Source: a virus. Taken from it: a DNA stretch of 26,519 bases. Under the pieces are notes generated by a model. The model saw only the letters and a program-made list of their open reading frames with translations, was not told the DNA's origin and did not search any database. The position numbers were made by a program, and so were the translations under genes. Below are positions 1 to 9,800 of the stretch, one piece after another. Within the stretch, counting starts at the first letter, position 1. Each line of letters opens with the position of its first letter. The stretch spans positions 1-26,519 of the IMG/VR virus record IMGVR_UViG_3300010354_000530. One strand, 5' to 3'.

Positions 1-62
1 ATAGTACCGTCAGCAATGGTAGTTAGAACTGTACCATCACTTTTAACAATTGTATATGCCAT
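1..62 (-). CDS. Tail-fibre-like structural protein, N-terminus only (runs off left edge)
   Basis: The ATG at 62-60 opens a frame that stays open to the window edge and reads MAYTIVKSDG, then TVLTTIADGT. This opening (MAYTI-K-DGT-...-T-ADGT) is one I recognise from tail-fibre or adhesin-like virion proteins of marine T4-like phages. There it precedes a conserved 'GKNYxGYGE' type segment that would lie outside this window. A good Shine-Dalgarno (GGAG, 9 nt upstream of the ATG) and a GATAAATA late-promoter motif at 84-91 support this start. It is the last gene of the block, following the 206-aa structural protein after a 29-nt gap. Only 20 codons are visible, so fold and receptor-binding role are inferred from family resemblance alone. 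Confidence 0.72.
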   Translation of the reverse strand, partial: MAYTIVKSDGTVLTTIADGT

Positions 63-83
63 AATCAATCACTCCGATGAATT

Positions 84-91
84 TATTTATC
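84..91 (-). promoter_or_regulatory. T4-type late promoter motif GATAAATA
   Basis: The minus strand reads GATAAATA just after the stop codon of the 206-aa gene and 21 nt before the ATG of the tail-fibre-like gene. T4 late promoters use TATAAATA, and marine T4-like phages use the looser NATAAATA, read by the phage sigma factor gp55 with gp33 and gp45. The same octamer recurs at 870-877 and 24066-24073, which raises confidence. The transcription start itself is inferred. Confidence 0.55.
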
Positions 92-712
92 TTAAATAGT
101 TACTAAATTAGTCAGGCTCTGAATCCTCACCGTATAATCTATCTGTATCTGTCTATTCAAAGACTTTTGTACAGGGTGGAAAATCACATGGGTCAATAGT
201 CTTGTTATGACATTTCCATTGCTATCCGTACCGTAATTTGCTAATAATCCCAATTCGTCAAAAACATAACTTGAGTCAGTTTGAGTACTGTTATCAAAAG
301 CAGCCTGTCCAGCTGGTTCACCGTAATCTAGTAAACACTGGACTAAAATATCTGTATATAATCTTCCTGTGGTATGGAAGACTGTCATCTTGTTTCTAGT
401 AGGGTCTAGGTTAAAAACACTAGTATCGTCTACTATCTTAGCGTAGGTTTCATTATAAAGAGCGGCGTTTTGCCCAGTTGTATTGGGCGGCAGATATGTA
501 ATAATACCTGTTTCATCTACGCTAGCACCACCATTTCCAAAAGCCATTTGGTATATTTCACCATAACCACGACTGCTGAGTGTATCTGCTATAGCCTCAC
601 TCATGTTTTCATAGTTGATGGCATTATGTTTATCCACAAAAACTTCTCCATTATTTGGATCATAGATTTTGAGAAATCCCTCAACTTTATATGATAAGGT
701 TATCACAGACAT
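92..712 (-). CDS. Virion structural protein of marine T4-like phages, function unknown (206 aa)
   Basis: This is a 206-residue protein without signal peptide or membrane segment. It opens with a short beta-like unit (residues 9-28, GFLKIYDPNNGEVFVDK) followed by NAINYENMSEAIA. It ends in a block rich in alternating hydrophobics (about 169-206) that includes THVIFHPVQKSLNRQI. I associate this N- and C-terminal signature with small virion proteins encoded next to the baseplate wedge genes in marine myoviruses, but I know of no assigned function. It does not resemble T4 gp8, despite occupying a similar place after the gp6/gp7 positions. The ATG at 712-710 overlaps the stop of the preceding small gene by one base (TAATG) and has a strong Shine-Dalgarno GAGGGG 7 nt upstream, so the start is well supported and translation is probably coupled. 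It likely forms part of the baseplate or fibre attachment; this is inference from context. Confidence 0.85.
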   Translation of the reverse strand: MSVITLSYKVEGFLKIYDPNNGEVFVDKHNAINYENMSEAIADTLSSRGYGEIYQMAFGNGGASVDETGIITYLPPNTTGQNAALYNETYAKIVDDTSVFNLDPTRNKMTVFHTTGRLYTDILVQCLLDYGEPAGQAAFDNSTQTDSSYVFDELGLLANYGTDSNGNVITRLLTHVIFHPVQKSLNRQIQIDYTVRIQSLTNLVTI

Positions 713-864
713 TAATCATCCCCTCGCTTCTGAACTAGCACTTCTTTTGAATTTGGATCAAAAATTTTCACGCTTGAGGAGAAATAAAATCCCCCAACCT
801 CATTGGGTTTGGTAGAAGAGGTCTGATCCTTTTTATCAGTATTATTCGACTTATTTTCGTTCAT
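712..864 (-). CDS. Small 50-aa protein, partial paralogue of the next protein's N-terminus
   Basis: This is a 50-codon frame between the giant gene and the 206-aa gene. Residues 1-22 are polar and low-complexity (Asn, Lys, Thr, Ser, Asp), probably disordered. Residues 24-50 (GGFYFSSSVKIFDPNSKEV, then LVQKRGDD) match residues 6-28 of the next protein: across the 15 aligned positions from VKIFDPN to VQK, nine are identical. An in-frame upstream ATG at 879-877, directly after the giant gene's stop, would add five residues (MINKE). I prefer 864 because the promoter motif at 870-877 overlaps the upstream ATG, but neither start has a strong Shine-Dalgarno. Its stop overlaps the next ATG by one base. 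Small proteins of this kind (polar head, then a GGF..SS..VKI-DP motif) are familiar to me from marine T4-like phages, without known function. It could be a partner or competitor of the 206-aa protein's N-terminal unit. Confidence 0.7.
   Translation of the reverse strand: MNENKSNNTDKKDQTSSTKPNEVGGFYFSSSVKIFDPNSKEVLVQKRGDD
720..725 (-). promoter_or_regulatory. Ribosome binding site of the 206-aa structural gene
   Basis: The minus strand reads GAGGGG, 7 nt before the ATG at 712-710. It lies inside the last codons of the upstream 50-codon gene, whose stop codon shares one base with this ATG. It is the strongest Shine-Dalgarno in the window and fixes the start of the 206-aa protein. Confidence 0.75.
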
Positions 865-869
865 TTCTT

Positions 870-877
870 TATTTATC
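870..877 (-). promoter_or_regulatory. T4-type late promoter motif GATAAATA
   Basis: The minus strand reads GATAAATA directly after the stop codon of the giant gene. With usual T4 late spacing, transcription would begin near 862-866, so this promoter would mainly serve the 206-aa gene and the genes beyond it. It would make the 50-codon gene nearly leaderless if translated from this transcript. It lies in one of the few non-coding stretches and matches the octamers at 84-91 and 24066-24073. Confidence 0.5.
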
Positions 878-879
878 AT

Positions 880-3800
880 TTAGGTTACATCCTGATATAA
901 GAATTCAGCAGGGGTTGTTGTACTAATCTGCAATGGATCTCCATCAACCGTGTTATATACATACGAGTTCCAAACCATATTATAATCTAGTTCTGCAAGC
1001 ATATTATTAGACAATCTGCTATAAACCTCTGAATAAATTGGAATGTATGGTTGAATTCCAGTAGCATTGAATCCACGCTGTAATCCTGACAGTCTGTTGT
1101 TCACTAAATCTACTGTTTCGAACTTAATTTGTTCTCCATTTATGTAGATTATTTTACCTTCCAATGTTGTAACAGTCAGTGAATCACCGGGCTGTATATA
1201 TGATCCGGCAGTAATTTTTACTAACGGAGACAATGCTTCTACAACAATTTCATATGCACTTGTTGGTATTAATCCTAATCTTGCAGGGTCGTTATTGTAT
1301 ATTGTAACGTTAGAAATTAGGTTCTTGTCTGCTGCCAAACCAATTGTGTAAATTCCATTTACTGCGGCCGGCGTAGTCACAGACTGAACGCTAACGTCTG
1401 TAAGTCTGGTTACGTCATCCACTTCAATGTACTCATCAAGTTCATATAATGGGGCAGTTAACCATGTTCTTGCTAAAGTATTGGCTCTATAAACTACCGG
1501 TTCATTTCTTTGATTTACTATTAACTGATATACTTCTTCATCTGGTGTTGAGTTTGGTACCATACTGGTAATAATAACTTCATCACCCGGTACAATAGTT
1601 GTCAATATACTCAAGTTATTGTAACTATTTAAATATAGTTTGCTTGACGGTACACGATATCCATTTACAGTTACCCACAAGCGATCTACGTTGTACTGCT
1701 CCCATTGAGATACGTTAACTGTATTTGCAGGAGTGTCATTAGTTAAAACAAACGTGTCACCACCTCTTGTTTCAGAAATTGTGAACAATGTTAGACCAAC
1801 TTTTTCTTTCACATAATATGTTCTTCCTGCAATAATGTTACCCATTATTGGATCATCTATATCTATTCCTGGAGAGGTAAAGATTACAGGAGTATCTACA
1901 ACTAATTCTGAATTAGATGCTACTGAAATTCTATTTGTAGTAGCAAAAGTTTCTGTCGCAGTTGTTGTAGTTATAATGAACAAACCATCTCTCCAAATGT
2001 ATCCACCACCCGTGTAAGTAGATACATCTGTTACTGGATAATTTGTAGCAGTTGGTCCAGGATTGTATGCTTGCAGATACAAATCAACTATCTGTGTCGT
2101 AACAATTTTAACGTAATATATATTATTGTTCAACTGTGTACTACCTTGAACACCGTCAATTCTAACCAATGTATTTTCTGTTAAATTGTGTGGTACTCCA
2201 GTTGTAACTCTTACTGCAGGAGTTCCACCAACTATACAAATTACATTTCCTGTATCGTTTGTTAATGTTACTACGTTTCCGTTTTCGTCTGCAATGACCA
2301 CTGATCCAGCACTAAAGTATTTTACGAAATATATTAAACCAGTCGTATTAAGTGTGCCAAATGCAGTGCCCTTAAACTGTATTGTTTGTCCTACAACAAA
2401 GTTTAGTGTAGAAGTTACTGTGATATCATAGTAATCCGCAGTACCCGTTCCAGTACCTGCACCTGTAGCAACAAACGTCTCACCTACAGTATTACTTGCG
2501 GCACCTATCAACGTGAAGTCAGTGGTTCCTATAGTTGCAATAACATAAGGTCTACCTATTACAAATGCTCCTGCACTTACAGTTGTGATATTTGTTGCAG
2601 TTGCATTAGTAGTTGCTAATGCCGGTGTAATACTATTGTTAATATTTGTAATATCTGCAACAGTCAATCCATTAACAGTAGCAATCATTGAACCTGTATC
2701 GTCTGTCAATGTTAATGCTGTTCCTGACAATTGATCACTTATAACAAACTGTGTACTATTCCATATCTCAGTGATAAAGTATGTTGTGCCTGCAACAATA
2801 CCATCTAGAGTTGGGGCTGTAAATACGATTGAATCACCTACATTTAACCCGGTCGTATCATATCCGGGTGCGCATGTTAACCAATTAAGTTCTTCATCAA
2901 ATGCAGTAGTATCATAACCTACGAAGGCAGTACCTGTACCGGTTCCTGCACCGGTTGCTATAAATGATAATCCTGGAGTATTACTTGCTGCACCGATAAG
3001 AGTAAAGTCTGTAGTACCTACGGTGTCAATTACATATTCGTATCCAATATCAAAATCACCTGCATTTATTACCGCATCAAACGGGAACTCACTGTGATTA
3101 GTACTTTCTACAACAATTTGTACGAACGCTGAACCAGGAGTTCCTGTAATACCATATTGTGAATTAAAGTATTGACGATCAGTTGAATTGTATGTGGTTA
3201 CCGCAACAGTGCTTCCATTTGGTGGAGGACTATCAAATAATATTGTATTAGTAACGCTACTAATTGTATACAATGCCTGTGTAATTCTTAATCCATTAAT
3301 TTCTACAATTGCATTATATGGATTATCTTCACCCACATAATTGTTTAGTGCAAATGAAGATGTAGAACCATCACCAGTAAACAACTGAACTTCAGGTATA
3401 GTGAATGCATATTGATCAGGTGTTGTTTCCCCAAACACACTGTATACTAGATAGTCTACAGAATTATCATATTGGGCCGCTAATACCATCTTAGCAGAAA
3501 CACCATTGGGTTGTATACCAAATGCAAAATCATTTGTTACAAATGATGCACCACCTGTTGCGTTTGTTAATGGAATAACTGAGCCGCCTGGTGTTGCAGA
3601 TACCGTAAATTCATTACTATCTATAATAGCACTAATATAATAAACTGTTTGCGGAATTAATACACCACCAAACATCGTGTTGCTAAACACTATAGGAGTA
3701 TTAACAATTAATCCGCCCGTTGAGTTTGTAGTTATAGCATTATTTGAAGATTTGGTTCTAGTTACTGCATTCGTTTTACCTAGTACTAATTTAGTACCAT

Positions 3801-6800
3801 TATGATAAACAGCAGGGTCGGTCCAAACACTACCTGTACCAGTTTGTATAATTGCAGTCATTGACCCGGTTGCAGTAGTCAATATTAATGTTGGTCCAGC
3901 CGTACCTGTTATTGCATTATAACTTGCAGAAACGGTGATACTACTTGTTACAGTACTGATTGACTTAACATAATATATGGTATCTTCTATAACATTACCA
4001 AACGTTACACCTTGGAAGTATATAGGAGAATTAACTGTGAACTGAGTTACATCGTCACAAACGATGGTATTATTAGTACCGTTTGTTGCAACTGCTGTCA
4101 CTTCAATTGAATGTGAACCCGGTCTTATTACACCGCTGCCTTGGAAATATAACTCTGAGTAATTACAGTTTAAATATATTTCGTCAAATCCAGTCACTGT
4201 GTTGTTTCTGATAGGATCAGTTTTTGTATTTGCCTTAACTAACTGGTCTCCGTTACCAACTTCGTACACATCTACTCTTAATCTATCTGTTGATGGACTC
4301 AAATAGTTCAAAGGAGTGTTTAATGTTAACGTTTCATTTATATAATCTACAGTGTAATCAAGTGTTTCATACAATGAAGTGCTTAAACCTGTTGCCCCGT
4401 CTATCACAAAGCATGCTATTTGAGCAGGACTTAACACGCTTCCTGTCCAATCATATACCGTTTGTGATGCTGACGTTGGAGTAAATTCATATGAGACTAC
4501 GTTATAACCACTATGTCCGTATGTAGTTATTGGCCAGTTTGTTCCAGGACGAGTAGTTACAGTCATTGTTAATTCATCCGTTACAACACCTGGTACTAAT
4601 TCTTCTGGACCGTAACCTGCTTGGAATGGGTCACCTACTACGTCATATACAGTGGGTGCTACTACAAACAATGAAGAACTTTCCCACGTTACTCCGTTGT
4701 CTATACTCTTTAGGATTGTGTTATTGTCACCGACCACAACCCAAGTATTTCCTGAAACATAGTTTAGACCATTCAAATTCTCAACTGTTCCTGAAGTTCT
4801 TTCAGTCCAAGTTACACCGTCTGGGCTAGTCGTGATTCTACCCAAATCGCCTACTGCCATAAATTGTGAGTTAGCCCAAAGAACATCACGTAATGTTTCT
4901 GTTCTTGGGTACTTGTACATAATTGTTTGTGCTGGTATAGAACCTGCACCTGACAAGTCGATTGGAGGATTACCAATTGCATCTGTAATTTGAATCTGTG
5001 TAGAAGATATTACAGTATGTACATAGTATGTTGTACCGCTACTCAAAACATCGAATGAATCTGTAAATCTAACAGCATCATTTACTGCTAGTCCGCTTAT
5101 TGAACTAATACCCAATACGTCAGTAGAACCATTGATACCTGTTACTTGTGTTTCAGTTACGCCAATCCAATCTGTTCCGTTTTGTGAATAGTAAATTATA
5201 CCATCTTCACCGACAATCAATGCAATAGAACTGTTAGAAGTAACTCCATACATTCCCTTCTTAGTTGCAGAAGGAAGTTGAGTCCATGCTATTCCATCAG
5301 TTGTTTGAACAATAATGTTAGTGTCAACTATCTGTGTCAATCCAGTTGAATAGTCATAACGCTGACCTTTACCTACAGCAATGAAACCATCAAATATAGT
5401 TACTGGACCTGATAACAATGTTATAGGTGCAACACCATATAATGTATTATTCAATACAGTATTAAAGTTGAAACTTTCTCTCCAAACGTAAGTATCATCA
5501 CTGCGTACAATACTATCACCTACTGCCATGTAATACCCGTTCTTGTATGCAACAGAATATAGTGACAATGCCGCTATATTAATTGAAGTCATATCATACG
5601 GTATATCATCATATGGAGTAGAACCATATGGAGTGAAGTACCCGTTAGTTGTCCAAGTAATTCCGTCATTACTTCTATAGATAGGTGTTGCACTATTTGT
5701 AGAAGTAATAATATAATATCCACCTGCATAAATGATATCGGTTGCGCCGATACCAACATTTGCTAATTTAGCAATTGCCCAACTATCGCCAGTTGCGCTT
5801 CCCAATACAGCCGAATATGTTGGTATGTTTGCTGCGGCTAAATAATGAGAGCCGTTCCACAATACTGATGTAATGTCAACTTCAGTAGGATAGAATTCTT
5901 GTCCTTGTAATACAGTGTCTAATGTGAACTGCTCTGCCGGAGCAAAAGGATTTCCTAAGTATGTTGAATTTGGATACGTGATACCAGTGTACAGTTGAGT
6001 TAAATCAACACCTGGCATATTATCAGTTGGCTGATAGTAACCAATTGTTCTATCTAATGCATTCAATCTACGATCAGAAGGATCTAATAATTCCCACTTA
6101 CCAAATATAAATTCATCATCATTATTACTGATCACACAGATATAAACTCTGTTATTAAATTTCACAATGCTTTGATTGAAATAGAATGGTTCAGGTAACA
6201 ATGCAAAACTGCCTGCCTTAGCCATCGTCATAGAACCACTTGCATTGCTTGCAAAATTAATTACGCTTCCACCTGGATTGGTTGTTAATCTTACAGTGGT
6301 TGATGTTGGTTTATCATAAATGTAATATGTTTGTCCTAAAGAAATTTCTGCTGAGAATATTGTTCCTGTAAAGACTACTGGATCATTGAGATTAAACTCT
6401 GCTGAACTTGTAACAGTAACTCTATCATTTGATGCTGTAACTGCTGTAGCAGTAGTTGTTGTAAACCCTACGAATGGGAAATCGATTCCACTTACAGGAA
6501 CTTGCATCAATGGATCAGAATAAACTTCAAATTGATTTGGTGTTATTACTTTCAAGTAATATCTTTCTTTTGCACCAGGAACCGTACCTGAGCAAATTAC
6601 ATCAGTAATTCTACCAGCAACGCCAGGTCCGCCGCTTGTATCAATCGTGTTAACTATCATAGTTAAATCATTGGCAGGACTTGTTCCACCTAATTGATCA
6701 CCTGTAATTACAAGTTGGTTATCTACTGCAAAACCATAGCCTCCGTTTGTTATTAATACTCTATATCCACCGAGTATGTAACTTACGTCAAATATTGGCA

Positions 6801-9800
6801 GTGTTGGTGATACTTCACTTGAACTTGGGAACTGTACTAAATTGAAGTCTGTATTAGTATAGCCCAATGTTGTGCCACTTAACTTGATATATGGATCTCC
6901 AGTACCGGTCATTAATCCATTAGATGTTGTTAATGTTTTAACTGGTCCACCGTCTGTTGCAGATATCTTAAATTTAGTACCACCAACACTTGGATGTAAT
7001 CCATAGGCTGTACCTGTACCGCTACCGACACCAGTTGCAGTAAATGTAGTACCAGGATTATTATCCGCTGCTCCAATAGCAACGAAATTAGTTGTACCCG
7101 GAACTTCAATAGTATATGATTTACCAACAACAAAACTGCCAGCATCTGTTACAAAATATCTTACATAATATTCATCGCTAATAACGATTCCACCTAATGA
7201 TTGACCAGTGAATATAATTGGCATTCCAACATATAGGTTGTCTGTAGAATCGCAATTTAAAATGTTATAAGAACCGTCAGTATTATAGACCTCTGTTTCT
7301 AATGCAGGGAAATATGTACCCGGATTCATTGGATCTTCTAATCCAGTATACTCTTCTATGTAATAAGTTACACCTGCTGTCAATAACGAGCCAGCTGGGG
7401 GTGTCTCTACTTGAATAGGCATATCGACATAAAAATTGTCAACGCCGCCTGTTGAAGTTTTGACTCCAATCTTATTGTTTTCTAAGGTCGCTGTTAATGT
7501 TCTTTCAATTAAATTAGTAATTTCACTACCTGGAACATCTATGTCTGCATATTGACCTGATGTTTCATAGAGTATAAATTGCTGACCATTAACTTGACCA
7601 GGACTTACTGGCAACGAAACGTTTACAGTCATTGAACCTGTAGCAGTAGTTAAAGGTAGTGTGTTAATTTGACTTGTTAATGTACATCCGGTATTACTTG
7701 CGGCAGATACAGTTGTTAGGCTAAATATTGTTCCGTTAATAGTAGCAGATACTTTAATTTGAGTAGCACTTACAATTTCTGCAACATAATATGTTGTACC
7801 TGATACTAGTCCACCAAATGATGTAACATCGGACCCTGCAATTTGCATTTGATTAAATATTACCGGTTCGTTAACGGTTAAGTTATCATTACTTTCAATT
7901 GTTATTACATCGGTACCTGTTGTAGTTGCTACAACACTTAGCATTAACGGATCGTTTGATTCAGACATAGTAAATGTCTGATTGTCAACAACTGTAGTCA
8001 CATAATAAACTTGATTTTGTGTAACACCACCGTATGTTGTTCCTGTAAAGAACAATGGCAGTCCAACGTAGAACCCGACAGTTCCTCCAGTACCTATATC
8101 ACTTAACGGTACTGTTACTCTATTAGTTGCTGCCTGTGTTGCAGTCGCAGTTAAGATACCTGGGTAGTTTACTGTCAATACCGCCGTATCAACAACTTGT
8201 CCAACATATGCGAAGGCTCCTGGAGCAGAAGGGATGACAACAGTGCTAAAGCCAGTTAATTGTGGTCCGTTTTCAGTAGCGGATACAGTAAAGTCTGTGA
8301 TATTAACTATACTATGAACATAGTAAGTTGTCCCTGTAACTAATGGGCTAGGAATTTGTCCACTAAATTTAATTGGCATTCCAACATAGAAGCCAATAGT
8401 TGAACCTGAACTATTTGGATCACCAGCGCCATCATCATAAGGCTTTAGTCTAATTAAACTTCCTGTACTAACTGTTCTATCCACAGTGCGTACAAAACTT
8501 GACCAAGTTAAATCTCTATCATTTACAACACTGATAATTTCAAACGCTACACCCTGTGCTGATGCAAGGATATCTTCAATCGGTGGTTGAGTTGAATATA
8601 ACTGTACCGCAGAACTAGAAACTTTCTCGCTATTAGAATAACTTCCTGCAAAGAAAGCACCATAATACTGACCTGCTTCCCAATCTTGAACTTGTGAGGT
8701 GTACGTTGTTCTATCAAAACGTAGTTTGATATTGTTTTCACGCACAGGACTTGCAGAACTGATAGCACTAGCCTTAGCACCTAAATTCAATGTGTGGTCA
8801 TTACCACTACCGTCATTGTAAATTTGAATCCTATCTCTATCGTTTAATGCATCCCCGTAACTTGAATATAATCCAATTACTGATGTTGGATCACTTTCTA
8901 ATAAGTTTACATAGTACCATTGTCTGTCTACTAGACCACCAATAGCACTACCTATTTCACCTTTTCTATACTGTATCAAGTCTCCGGTACGTAAGTTAGG
9001 AGCATATAGTCTAATAGTATTGGTTAATGAGTTTACGTCTGCACTTGTAAAGATAATTTGTATTGCCGGGTCGATTCTGATTTCAGGTAATACTGGATAT
9101 CCTTGACCTGGATCAATTACATTAATTTGTAATACAGAATCCAATGTCATAACTGCTTCTAGTACGGCTGCTCTTAATGGGGCGCCGTACACGGCTTCAT
9201 CAACATATGCTATAACTCTAGGAGGGTCAATGTATCCTCTACCACCATTCAGTATAATTACAGGAGGTAAATCAATTAATATTTTTTCACCCGGTATATG
9301 ATCAGATATAGGGGTATTGTTGTATCCTCTTATGATACCACTTAGTGCGTTAGTTGCTCTATCTACATATGAGTAACTAATTAATTCTTCTCCAATTCTT
9401 ATAACACCATTGATTGGGAAACCCTGTGCGTTATCAACAAGTACAACTCTTGTACCCAATGTCAGGTAAGAAGTCAATATAGTGATTTCAAATTCTGTTT
9501 GACCACCTATACTTACGCCTCTATTTTGGAACCATTGATTATATGGTTGAGTTTGCCATATTGGACTAGTTGGTAGATATTGACTATCTAATGATACGTT
9601 ACTCTGTACCAATTCAGGAGTAATATATTGTTGCAATGATGCATTATATGTTGCAGGAAGATCAAAGTCAGTGATGTTACCTTCAAATACTTCTTCTCCT
9701 GTGTACTTGAATACAAATTCTTTAACCACAACGTGATATGGTTTTACCTCATTGATATAACCTGCCAAGAAATCTTGATTATCGCTTTGGAATACTTCAA

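Larger units (their letters stand above)
1715..4110 (-). repeat. Giant protein: second array of GTTYYV-type modules (residues about 5520-6319)
   Basis: Five clear units occur at about 3850-4110, 3540-3790, 2670-2890, 2230-2440 and 1715-1950, plus a looser one at 2030-2225 that carries PHNLTENTLVRIDGV. Two GTTDFT-type modules (2920-3057 and 2432-2574) alternate with the units at 2670-2890 and 2230-2440. A further module with FTGDGSTSSFALNNYVG (near 3350) belongs to the 'GDGST..F.L' class common in phage fibres. Best-conserved core: PIVFSNTMFGGV, then VYYISAIIDSNEFTVSATPG. Confidence 0.72.

Noticed and set aside
92-712. gp8 baseplate wedge protein
   Set aside because: The gene order invites it, but length (206 against 334) and sequence do not resemble T4 gp8.
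793-807. Small hairpin (CCCAA / TTGGG, 5-nt loop) followed by T-rich bases, as a terminator
   Set aside because: The stem is only five pairs, lies inside the codons of the 50-aa gene, and the following tract is not a clean run of T; too weak to call.
4660-5880. A sialidase or other glycosidase domain
   Set aside because: Asp-box repeats are present, but I could not see the catalytic Arg triad, the Tyr/Glu pair or the FRIP motif; Asp-boxes alone occur in many non-enzymatic propellers.
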